Below, piece by piece: positions 9,676-18,700 of a DNA stretch of 23,244 nucleotides (within the stretch, counting starts at the first letter, position 1; every line of letters begins with the position of its first letter). The stretch lies in the NCBI GenBank assembly GCA_000787465.1, contig JSYX01000565.1:1-23244 (forward strand). Reading direction: 5' to 3'. Position numbers and translations under genes: made by a program. The notes beneath the pieces were generated by a model. The model was not told where the DNA came from and did not search any database. It was given only the letters and a program-made list of their open reading frames with translations. The stretch comes from Thermomucor indicae-seudaticae. Its lineage: Eukaryota; Mucoromycota; Mucoromycetes; Mucorales; Lichtheimiaceae.

Positions 9676-10932
9676 ATGAACCAGAACGAAATGGATACAG
9701 AAACATTCAACGCATTCTTCAACACACTGGAGCAACAACCAGGAGATTTCTTGGCGGATTTCCTCAAGGTTGATGGACTGGAAGACCTATCTCTCTTCCC
9801 AACATCACCTCCATCCTCGGATTCGCCTCCTTCTCCGTCTACTGTGACAACTCCGCCGTCAAGCGCAGAAGACTCTCCTCCTTCATCGCTACTTCAAGAC
9901 AACTTTTTGCAAGACCTGTTTGTTCCAAATATACTGCCTGCGTTGGACGGCTGCCCTGGAGCTAACCAGTCGGCAGAATTTATCAACTTCGACGACATCC
10001 AGTTGACGCCAAGCAAGCCTGCTGCCGCGACATCACCAGATGAGAATTCATCAGGACATGAATCCTCCGTGGGTGGAAATCGTAAAACCAAGAAAACATT
10101 GCCACACGGACAAACCACATTGCCTATCAAGATCACTACACAAAAGGCTTCTCGCCCTCGACGCAAGTTAGAATGCTACAACTGCAAGGTGACCAAGACT
10201 CCCTTGTGGCGGCGCACTCCTGATCGCGTGCACACGCTTTGCAACGCTTGTGGCCTTTACTATAAGCAATATAACCAGCACCGTCCCTTACACGTCCGTC
10301 AAAAGACGTATCAAGGTACCCAGCTGAGAGCCCATCCTTATGGCCAAGAGCGTGTTCTGTCTTCGAGCGGTAACGCCGCCGTGGAGCCCATGATGTCCAT
10401 GATTGCCACGTTACCTCTTCTTCAGCCGCAGCAGCAACGTGAAACTAAGGCAGCATCATCATCTGCGGAGACTTCGCAAGGATCGTCTTCTGGTATTGAG
10501 TGCGCCAACTGCCATCAGACACAGACACCGTTGTGGCGCAAGAACGACCGTGGGCAACCTGTATGCAATGCATGCGGTCTTTACTCGCGTCTGCATCATC
10601 GGGATCGCCCTATTGAGATGCGCAAGGCCAAGATCCAACGTCGACGACGCGACTGGGCGGTTTTGGAGAACGAGGAAGTTGGAAACGAATGGGAGGAACA
10701 GCCAGAAGCGAAGCAGCAACAACAACAACAACCAGATGCAAACGTGATTGCGACTTTCCCTGCTGCCAGTAGCACGGATCTAGAAGAAGACACTCGGTTT
10801 CTGTCGTTGTTGGTCCAGATGAACAAGGACCAAATGCAGGGATTCTTGGGTATGCTTGAGCGTCGCTGCGACATTCTTCGGGCTGTCCTTGGTCAGAGCA
10901 CCTTGAATCAACAGCAAGTATCCTGTCAGTGA
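9676..10932 (+). CDS. Two-finger GATA-type transcription factor
   Basis: The product is a nuclear DNA-binding regulator of 418 aa without introns. The frame is open a little upstream of 9676 but only from non-ATG codons, so the ATG at 9676 is taken. Residues 1-90 are acidic and rich in Ser-Pro (DFLADFLKVDGLEDLSLFP), likely an activation region. Finger 1 is C-x2-C-x18-C-x2-C at C167, C170, C189 and C192 (CYNCKVTKTPLWRR, CNACGLYYKQY). Finger 2 is C-x2-C-x17-C-x2-C at C276, C279, C297 and C300 (CANCHQTQTPLWRK, CNACGLYSRLHH), followed by a basic arm ending KIQRRRRDW. A Gln run and a hydrophobic C-terminal helix region (LLVQMNKDQMQGFLGML) follow. Two fingers recall the iron regulators SreA/Urbs1, but their Cys-rich linker is missing, so the target process cannot be named. 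Confidence 0.88.
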   Translation: MNQNEMDTETFNAFFNTLEQQPGDFLADFLKVDGLEDLSLFPTSPPSSDSPPSPSTVTTPPSSAEDSPPSSLLQDNFLQDLFVPNILPALDGCPGANQSAEFINFDDIQLTPSKPAAATSPDENSSGHESSVGGNRKTKKTLPHGQTTLPIKITTQKASRPRRKLECYNCKVTKTPLWRRTPDRVHTLCNACGLYYKQYNQHRPLHVRQKTYQGTQLRAHPYGQERVLSSSGNAAVEPMMSMIATLPLLQPQQQRETKAASSSAETSQGSSSGIECANCHQTQTPLWRKNDRGQPVCNACGLYSRLHHRDRPIEMRKAKIQRRRRDWAVLENEEVGNEWEEQPEAKQQQQQQPDANVIATFPAASSTDLEEDTRFLSLLVQMNKDQMQGFLGMLERRCDILRAVLGQSTLNQQQVSCQ

Positions 10933-11445
10933 AGATGCTATATAGATTTCATTTCTCGTTTTCTCTCAATAATTGGCTTTTTTGACCACACGTTCTCTTT
11001 TCCTGCTGTTGGCGTTGTGTGAGTGTGGGAAATGGAGCCACTTTAATGAAGGGGGAACATTGGCCCTTGGGGGGTTAGTGACGCGAACCAATGGTTGAAG
11101 TGGGTAGATGTCTAAAAAGGGCAGCCCGACCGAGTGCGATTTTACCGGCCAAGGAAAACAGAAGTTAAACTCAAACAGAGCATATTAAAAACAAACTTAC
11201 CTTTTACGCATTATGGTGACTTTTCTTTTTTCCTTTTTTTCCATTGCCAGGAAACTTGATGGTGAAGAAAAAAGGCTCCGATTGGGGAAGTACTCACTGT
11301 TAAAGAAGTTGGGTCAGTTGCAGCTTTTTCAAACACCGCATCATCCACCTTTTTGATTTGCATTTGATCTCTTTTTCTCTTTACTCTCTTTTTTTTCCCT
11401 TTTCTTTTAGCAGAAAAAAAAGTTTTGCATACATACAAAATCTCA
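10933..11445 (+). promoter_or_regulatory. Intergenic region upstream of the coiled-coil gene
   Basis: The sequence has T-rich and pyrimidine runs (11218-11241 and 11361-11409) just before the next gene. A short ATG exon at 11259-11289 followed by GTACTC could splice to an acceptor at 11409-11410 and join the next gene in frame, adding an N-terminus. This is possible but weakly supported; otherwise the stretch is promoter and leader. Confidence 0.3.
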
Positions 11446-12048
11446 ATGGAAAAGTCACTTTTGGACTATGATCAGAGCTTGGAAGCGCTTGAAAAGCAAC
11501 GAGAGGAACTTGAGCTAGTAATGCAAAAGATGGGCAAAGAATGGGAAGAAAGGTAATAATAACGCCAAGGCGAACGGGGATTCAGTCAATGCTCAACAGT
11601 ACAAATGGATTGTCTTAGCGGTGCAGGTATTGGATGGCTAGGAGCACTTACATCAGCGAGTAGCGGTGACGAAACGACGACGAGCACGATGGATCATTCA
11701 CTACCAACCTTTGGCATGTTTCATCATCAGAATATGTCAGCGGGTCCATCACCTGAGTACTTGGGAACCCTACTTAACGTCAACGAAGCATTACTCGCGC
11801 AAAGCTTGGCTAACAACATATCGGCCGCCTCTGCCCCGGCTCCAATACGCGACCTGGAATATCCAAACCAGCAACCCGTGCTTACCAGCATGACACAGAG
11901 CGTATCCTTGCTACCTCATCCTTTTGTCGTCGCGTCCTCACCCATCACCCCAGACGAGTCGGCAGCTCTTCATCCTCCACGGACATTCAATCCAGATATC
12001 GCAAAAGACGATGCGGATCCCAACACACGACTTTCCGACAAGTCATAG
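11446..12048 (+). CDS. Unidentified small protein with N-terminal coiled coil
   Basis: Exon 1 (11446-11552) encodes MEKSLLDYDQSLEALEKQRE and continues as a heptad-like charged helix to KMGKEWEE. A donor GTAATA at 11553 and acceptor GTCTTAG at 11618 remove 66 bp and rejoin the frame as EES-GAGIGWLGALTSASSG. Exon 2 (11619-12048) continues to TAG, giving 178 aa. The rest is Ser/Pro/Asn-rich and probably disordered: MFHHQNMSAGPSPEYLGTLL, an SVSLLPHPFVVASSPITPDE motif and an acidic end. There is no zinc finger, basic region, signal or membrane segment. The coiled coil plus low-complexity tail would suit a partner of a transcription or scaffold complex, but I do not recognise a family. An extra upstream exon is possible. 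Confidence 0.55.
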
Positions 12049-12483
12049 CAATGAAACCTTGTTGCCCCCTTTTTCTCTTCCGATATCCCCTTTAGTTACC
12101 AATGTTACATTATTCCCTCCCTCCTTCCTTCCTTCATTGCATATCTCTCTTTCTTTCATATCTCTGTAACCTGCACCCATGTGATCACAAAAGTTTCCAT
12201 CGTATATATCTTTTTACCCCGTGACAAATCGTTCACTTGACGGTGCGGAAGGGCCAACTTCCTTTTTCTTATGCGGCGTAACATTCACATGTACCTATTC
12301 GTTTGTGATACATGCCGGTGATGGGGCCCCTCTCAAAGTTCATGATACAGACGGGGAGAGAGAGATCATGGGGTTCTTTCTCTCTCTCTCTGTGTGTGTG
12401 TGCGAATTTTTTTCCGATCGTTTGACTGGAAATGAATGCATTCTTTCCAGCATACACTATACGGTGTTTCTATTCGGAAATAA
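12049..12483. other. Non-coding stretch between the coiled-coil gene and the minus-strand gene
   Basis: This is the CT-rich 3' flank of the coiled-coil gene (TTCCCTCCCTCCTTCC), followed by mixed sequence with a microsatellite at 12379-12402. No gene is evident. It should hold the 3' ends of the two facing genes. Confidence 0.45.
12379..12402. repeat. Compound (TC)n(TG)n microsatellite
   Basis: About six TC units are followed directly by six TG units. It lies between the converging coiled-coil gene and the minus-strand gene at 12484, in presumed 3' untranslated or intergenic sequence. Confidence 0.85.
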
Positions 12484-13230
12484 CTAGAGGCGACTATGAT
12501 AAAACGTGGACCATTGCAAATGGTTTATGACCACTTGCCCACGTTCAGGAACTGATAAGAATGATAGATCCTTAGCAACACATCTGACGCGCCCGTCCTT
12601 CACATTGACTTGGCACGTATCCTGCTTTTGACGGCGCAGAGAAAAAAGATGATCTACAGTCGATTTTACACGCAGCACTCGCGTTCCATTTTGACGATAG
12701 TTGAGCAGATATTGGGGCGATATGACATAATTGGTGTTTGAAGCAGGTGATCTTCCATTTGTTTCAGGAAGCAACCAGGCGGTAAGAGATGCACACAATG
12801 TCTCGAGCTGAAATTAGCATTATTAACGCTGCCAAGAAGCTTACTTGTTCGGATTCTCCAAGTGATCAGTTCCAGGTTTGCGCGATAATTTTGACAACAT
12901 TTGTTCGAGGATGTGCTCTAAAGGAATGCGTCGGAAGGGACGAATTAAATGGTCGTGATTTTTTGAGATCGTGTCAGTCTAGAAAAGAGGGGTGGTGCAT
13001 TGCCAAGCTATACAGCATGTTTGCTGTAATTTGACGTGTATCGGCGCAATGAGTTTAATAAAGCGAGTGTTATGAGGGAAAAAGGGGTTATTGTTCTGCT
13101 GCATACATACATGAGAGCTCGTGCGACGATTGCTGTTGTCTTGGTGACGCATTTCTCTACGGAGAATTTTCTGCAAGGTTTTAATATCATGAAACCCTGT
13201 GATTGGCGGAAGAGTCCGACGTAATGACAA
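12484..13230 (-). CDS. Probable multi-exon gene of unknown function, structure unresolved
   Basis: The best-supported part is the last exon, 12807-12484: 107 codons to TAG after a TAATTTCAG acceptor. It includes LETLCASLTAWLLPETNG, VISPQYLLNYRQNGTRVLRV and VPERGQVVINHLQWSTFYHS. Upstream on the same strand are GTAAGC at 12844, a block (12978-12845) after a TTTTCTAG acceptor whose frame reads RPFRRIPLEHILEQMLSKL, and a block ending at a GTATGT donor (13110) that reads RRTLPPITGFHDIKTLQKIL. The intron 12808-12844 would be only 37 bp and the two flanking frames do not join in phase; the phase that does join has a TGA 24 nt before the donor. So either a splice site is misplaced or the gene is damaged. 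No domain is recognised, and chance open frames cannot be excluded. Confidence 0.35.
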
Positions 13231-13597
13231 AACGTGGTGTTGCTGTATCGGCAGATTCCGCTATGAGCCGCCAGCAGCGGTCGCATAGTAATAAAGGATT
13301 CCTTGTGGCTATATTCCAAGTTAAGTGAGCAGCAGTGATTGTGCGGAACGATAGAAAATTAAAATGATACGTCGCACGATCAGAGCGACGTGTGGCAAGT
13401 TTCTTTATTTGTATTTGGGATCTGCGGATGACGATCCAAAGGGAGCATTCTGATTGGCTGCCTCATTTATTGGGTGTACCCAGGCCCCAACCTTAAAAAG
13501 TTCAGGTGCCATTTTCATGCTCCACAAAGGACATAAAACGACTATCCCCATTTCTGTCCTTTTCCAAACAACCCGTTTTCTGCTATTCTTTTTCGTT

Positions 13598-15010
13598 ATG
13601 AGCTCTAACCCGTCCACAGATCCTCGGGCAACTACGCTTGCGTATACACCTACCAACAGTGAAAATACAATGGCCGCTGCTGCCGCTGCTGCCGCCGCAC
13701 ACCAGCAAGCTGCTGCAGCTGCTGCTTTCTATCCATCTACTTACGATCCTTACGCGACAGATCTATACCCTTCGTTCAATAACAAGCTCCAACGCGGACA
13801 ACCACAGCAGCAATTGTCATCCTCTTCACTTTATGTCGATCACTCTTCTTTACACTTTACTACCAGCAGCCAGGTTCCCACAAGTTTAGCCCAAGATCCA
13901 CAAGCTGCTGCCGCCGCCGCTGCCGCCGCTGCCGCTGCTGCCGGTATTCCTGCCCCGTCACTACCGCCTTTGTCTCAGCTTTTACCGCCAGTATCTAACC
14001 AGGAAAACAATGACAGAAACAGTGGTCAACAGCAACAACAACAGCAGCATCAGCAGCCGCCCTCATCACGAGCGGTTTTTGAAACTCCACAGACGATCAT
14101 GACTGCCGAGACGGCCTTCGACGCGCCACGCTCGGCAACACTGCAGCAGCAACCAGCCATGTACCCAGCGACGTCGTCTGCAGCAGCCGCATCTACTGCA
14201 ATAGACAGGACTGGCAGCAGCAGCAGGAGCAGAAGTTTGAGCAATGCCAGCATTTACTCTCAGGCGCCGCCTCCGCCTGATCCGACGACGTACGGCATAG
14301 TCTCGCACGACCGTCAGACAAAGTATTACGTCGTTCACCCAAACGATCCCACAGCGGCTATGTACGCCAGTAGTCCAAACATACTTTCTCAACGGCCAGC
14401 TAGTGCCCGGACGCCTATCGTACCTTCATCGATTATGCCTCCTGGATACAATTCGTCTCATCCCTCGTTCCAACAGCAACCCATGTTGCCCTCGCCTCCA
14501 CCTTCCGTTAGCGACAGCATGTCTCCTGTGGGCCCACCGGGTTATCATCATTCACAACAACAACCACCTCCACCACCACAGCAACATCCACCACAACAAC
14601 AAAAGGTGTTTGCTTTTGTCTCGCTGCCAGGCGTTAATCAAAAGAAACGTCCCAGACGTAAATACCATGAAATAGAACGGCTATACCAGTGTAATTTTCC
14701 GGGATGTACCAAGGCATATGGCACACTCAACCATTTGAATGCCCATGTATGCATGCAACGCCATGTACGTTTTCCTCCCAACTTGTGTGTGTCTTTAACG
14801 CGAAAACTTAAGCTCGCTCGTACATAGGGACCTAAGCGACATCCAGCCGAATTTAAGGAACTGCGGAAACAATGGCGAAAACAGAAACGCGAACAACAGC
14901 AAGCTGCCAAATCTGAACCATGGCAACAACAACAACCGTCATCATCATCTTCTGCTTCCACAACAACAGCACCAGCGTTTAACTTTTCCATGCCTACCGA
15001 ACTTTACTAA
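13598..15010 (+). CDS. C2H2 zinc-finger transcription factor with poly-Ala and poly-Gln tracts
   Basis: Exons 13598-14764 and 14828-15010 give 449 aa. The start is the ATG at 13598 (MSSNPSTDPRATT): the frame is open further up, but the upstream ATG at about 13519 precedes a T-rich stretch that looks like leader. Alanine runs (two of roughly 8-13), Gln runs and Pro runs fill residues 25-355. A basic KKRPRRKYHEIERL leads into a single finger C-x4-C-x12-H-x5-H at C365, C370, H383 and H389 (YQCNFPGCTKAYGTLNHLNAH). The 63-bp intron (GTACGT...ACATAG) begins right after H389, and exon 2 continues GPKRHPAEFKELRKQWRKQK, a basic extension that typifies this fungal C2H2 group. It is a nuclear regulator; its targets cannot be read from sequence. 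Confidence 0.87.
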
Positions 15011-15037
15011 TTCATCATCATCTTCATCATCATCATT
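15011..15037. repeat. (TCA)n-type trinucleotide repeat after the C2H2 stop codon
   Basis: Imperfect TCA/TCT repeats follow the TAA immediately, in the 3' untranslated region. Confidence 0.8.
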
Positions 15038-15759
15038 CCTATGGCCCCTATCTTGAAAAGTCAACCGTTTCTTCTTCCATTTGTATATAGAGTGGGTTCA
15101 CAAAAAAGAGTGGGTTTTCTTTTATGGTTCTATTATATGCTTTACCCTTTTTCTCATGTATCATATTCCCTAAATGTCATTTTTATGGATGAAACAAAAA
15201 AAAGTTTTTTAGGCGGCTATTCAAATTGCCGCATGGGGCAAAACCCTTTTCCCGACACATTCAGGTTCATTGCCGCCCATTTTTCGATAAGGATGGCGGT
15301 TATCAAAAATGCTATGATGGTGATGGGGATGATGGAAAGGAGAAAGAGGAACGTCATCGCAGTTCCGGATCATGCTTTGCAGGTCTGATTGTTGGGAATG
15401 AAAGAGAAGAGCGATCAGCGTGAATGGGACCCCAAACTGGGGGAGCAGATTTGCTGTCAATGCGCACTTGTTAAGATTTGGGAAATTGGCCCCAACAATA
15501 GGTGCCAGCGGGATGTTGCTTTTGGGTTGGCTTGTTGGGGTGTCAGTCACACACCCCGACCGTTCCTTGCTTTCTGAGTAACTTTACAACCCAGATCCCA
15601 CACACATTGGGCCTCTTCTTCCAAAGGGTTTCTTTCCTGTTTCTTGCGGCTCGGCTTTCTTTTTCCCTTGCCTGTCTGTCAGCCAACCTCCTTACAAGTC
15701 GAGAGATACCTGATACATTCCACCGAATTGTCCGATTCATTCTTGCATATTAAGATAGC
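15038..15759 (+). promoter_or_regulatory. Intergenic region and promoter of ACC1
   Basis: No credible gene lies here. The minus-strand frame across 15221-15550 begins with GTG and has His/Pro-rich shadow character. The last 150 bp before the ACC1 ATG are pyrimidine-rich (TTTCTTTTTCCCTTGCC), as in other leaders of this window. No specific regulator site is recognised. Confidence 0.45.
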
Positions 15760-18700
15760 ATGGTTGACCACAAGAGCTTACCATCACACTTTCTAGGTAA
15801 AGGATAGAGAGTATAAAGATGCGTAATCGTCCCTACTGATCTGTTATAGGCGGTAATTCTGTCGAGACGGCTCCGGCAGGTCCCGTCCGTGATTTCGTCA
15901 AGGCCCACGAAGGCCATACAGTGATCAGCAAAGTCCTGATTGCGAATAATGGCATGGCGGCCATGAAGGAGATCCGGTCGGTTCGGAAATGGGCTTACGA
16001 AACGTTTGGCAATGAACGCGCCATTGAGTTTACGGTCATGGCGACACCGGAAGATCTGCAAGCCAATGCCGAGTATATCCGTATGGCAGACAGCTACGTG
16101 GAAGTGCCCGGTGGTACAAACAACAACAATTATGCCAACGTGGAACTTATTGTCGACGTCGCTGAACGCAGTGGTGTTCATGCCGTTTGGGCTGGATGGT
16201 AAACAGCAGTTTGGCAGTTGCCATATTTGTGCAGAAGCCTAAATGTGGTTTTCACTAGGGGTCACGCGTCCGAGAATCCACGTTTGCCGGAATTGCTTGC
16301 CAAGTCCAAACATCGCTGTGTTTTCATTGGCCCTCCCGCATCGGCCATGCGTTCGCTTGGTGACAAGATTTCGTCAACGATTGTTGCACAGAGCGCTGAT
16401 GTTCCGACAATGGGCTGGAGTGGTGACGGCATTAAGGAAACAGTCGTTAATGAGGACGGCCACGTCATGGTTCCAGAAAAGGCTTATCTGGACGCTTGTG
16501 TGCAGACAGCCGAGGAAGGTCTGCGGGCCGCCGAGAAGATTGGGTTTCCTGTCATGATTAAGGCATCTGAAGGTGGTGGCGGCAAGGGTATCCGTAAGGT
16601 CGAAGATCCTGCCTTGTTCAAACAAGCCTTTGCCCAGGTGCAAGGTGAAATTCCTGGCTCACCCATCTTCATCATGAAGCTTGCTGGCAACGCGAGACAC
16701 TTGGAAGTCCAGATACTGGCTGATCAGTATGGCAACGCAATCAGTTTGTTCGGAAGAGATTGCTCCGTCCAACGTCGTCACCAAAAGATCATTGAAGAAG
16801 CTCCTGTCACGATTGCAAAGCCTGAAGTCTTTGAGCAAATGGAAAAGGCGGCAGTCCGTCTCGGTAAACTGGTCGGATACGTGTCGGCCGGTACCGTCGA
16901 ATATCTTTACAGCCACCAAGATGAGCGCTTCTACTTTTTGGAACTCAACCCCAGATTGCAAGTCGAGCATCCTACGACTGAGATGGTGTCTGGCGTCAAC
17001 CTTCCCGCAGCTCAGCTTCAGATTGCAATGGGTATCCCTCTTCATCGCATTCGCGACATCCGTGTTCTCTACGGCGTGCAGCCCAGTAGCGCATCACCTA
17101 TCGATTTCGACTTCTCTCACCCAACTGCCTTTGAGAGCCATCGCCGACCTGTTCCCAAGGGTCACGTCATAGCTGTCCGCATCACGGCTGAAAATCCAGA
17201 TGCTGGTTTCAAGCCATCGTCCGGTATGATGCAAGAACTCAACTTCAGATCAAGTACCAACGTTTGGGGTTACTTCTCGGTTGTCTCCGCCGGTGGTCTG
17301 CACGAATATGCTGATTCGCAATTCGGTCATATTTTTGCTTATGGTGAGAACCGTCAGCAAGCACGCAAGAACATGGTTGTTGCCTTGAAGGAGTTGTCCA
17401 TCCGTGGTGACTTTAGAACGACCGTGGAATACCTGATTCGCTTATTGGAAACTCAAGATTTCGAAGAGAACACGATCAACACTGGCTGGCTGGACATGTT
17501 GATTTCGAAGCGTTTGACGGCCGAGCGACCTGATCCCATGCTTGCTGTCTTTTGCGGTGCTGTCACGAAGGCTCATTCGGCGTCGCAAGAATGCTGGAAG
17601 CAGTACAAGCAGAACCTGGAACGTGGCCAGGTCCCTAGTCGGGATATGCTCAAGACAGTTTTCACTGTCGAATTCATTTACGAGGATCTTCGCTACAACT
17701 TTACCGTGACAAGGTCGGCACCGAACATCTACACTTTGTATCTCAATGGTACAAAGACTCAGGTTGGCGTACGTGAGCTTAGCGATGGCGGTTTGCTGGT
17801 GTCTTTGGGTGGCAAGTCGCACACTACCTACTCGCGTGAGGAAGTGCAAGCAACACGTCTCATGGTCGACGGCAAGACTTGCTTGCTGGAGAAGGAGAGC
17901 GATCCTACTCAGCTTCGCAGTCCATCGCCTGGTAAACTCGTCAGTCTGCTTCTTGAGAATGGTGACCATGTAAAGGCGGGTCAAGCTTATGCCGAAATTG
18001 AGGTAAGCTTACAGACAGAAGCGTCTTTACGTCGTTCTGACAAATTTGGCTTGTTAGGTCATGAAAATGTACATGCCTCTGGTGGCCACAGAGGACGGTC
18101 ATGTGCAATTCATCAAGCAAGTCGGTGCTACTTTGGAGGCTGGTGATATCATTGGTATCCTTTCTCTCGATGATCCTAGTCGCGTCAAGACCACTCTGCC
18201 ATTCACTGGCCAGGTACCAGCCTTTGGTCCTCCGCACATCACTGGTGAAAAGCCCATTCAGCGCTTCCATGCCGCCAAGGCCGCTCTTCAACACATCTTA
18301 CAAGGCTATGACAACCAAGCTTTGGTGCAGACTGCAGTCAAGGAACTCACTGAAGTTTTGCGCGACCCCAAGCTGCCGTACTCTGAAATGGCTGCTATGA
18401 TGTCTGTTTTGTCGAGCCGTATGCCACACCGTCTGGAGCAGGCTTTGAAGGACTGCCTCCAAGAACATCCGGAAGAATTCCCTGCTGTGCAGCTTGAAGA
18501 AATCATGGAGACGCATGTTCGCGAGAACCTCACCACGCAGGCCGAAGTGACGACCTTCAAAAACACCTTCGGTCCCCTTCTTTCCGTATTGCAACGCTAC
18601 AACAAGGGCTTGAAGCATCACGAACATTCAGTCTATGTGGAGCTCATGGAGCAGTACTATGACGTCGAAATTCTATTTAGCGGTCAGCAACGCGAGGAAG

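Noticed and set aside
12789..13034. Plus-strand frame overlapping the putative minus-strand gene
   Set aside because: It starts with a plausible peptide but has no domain and no clear continuation, and the minus-strand exon with splice signals is the better reading. It remains a possible alternative.
13454..13597. Longer N-terminus for the C2H2 protein
   Set aside because: The open frame starts at a TTG, and the extra residues are encoded by T-rich leader-like sequence. ATG 13598 with a pyrimidine-rich leader is more likely, though an ATG at about 13519 is not excluded.
15221..15550. 109-codon minus-strand frame upstream of ACC1
   Set aside because: It starts at GTG, has low-complexity His/Pro content and no domain, and lies in the promoter region.
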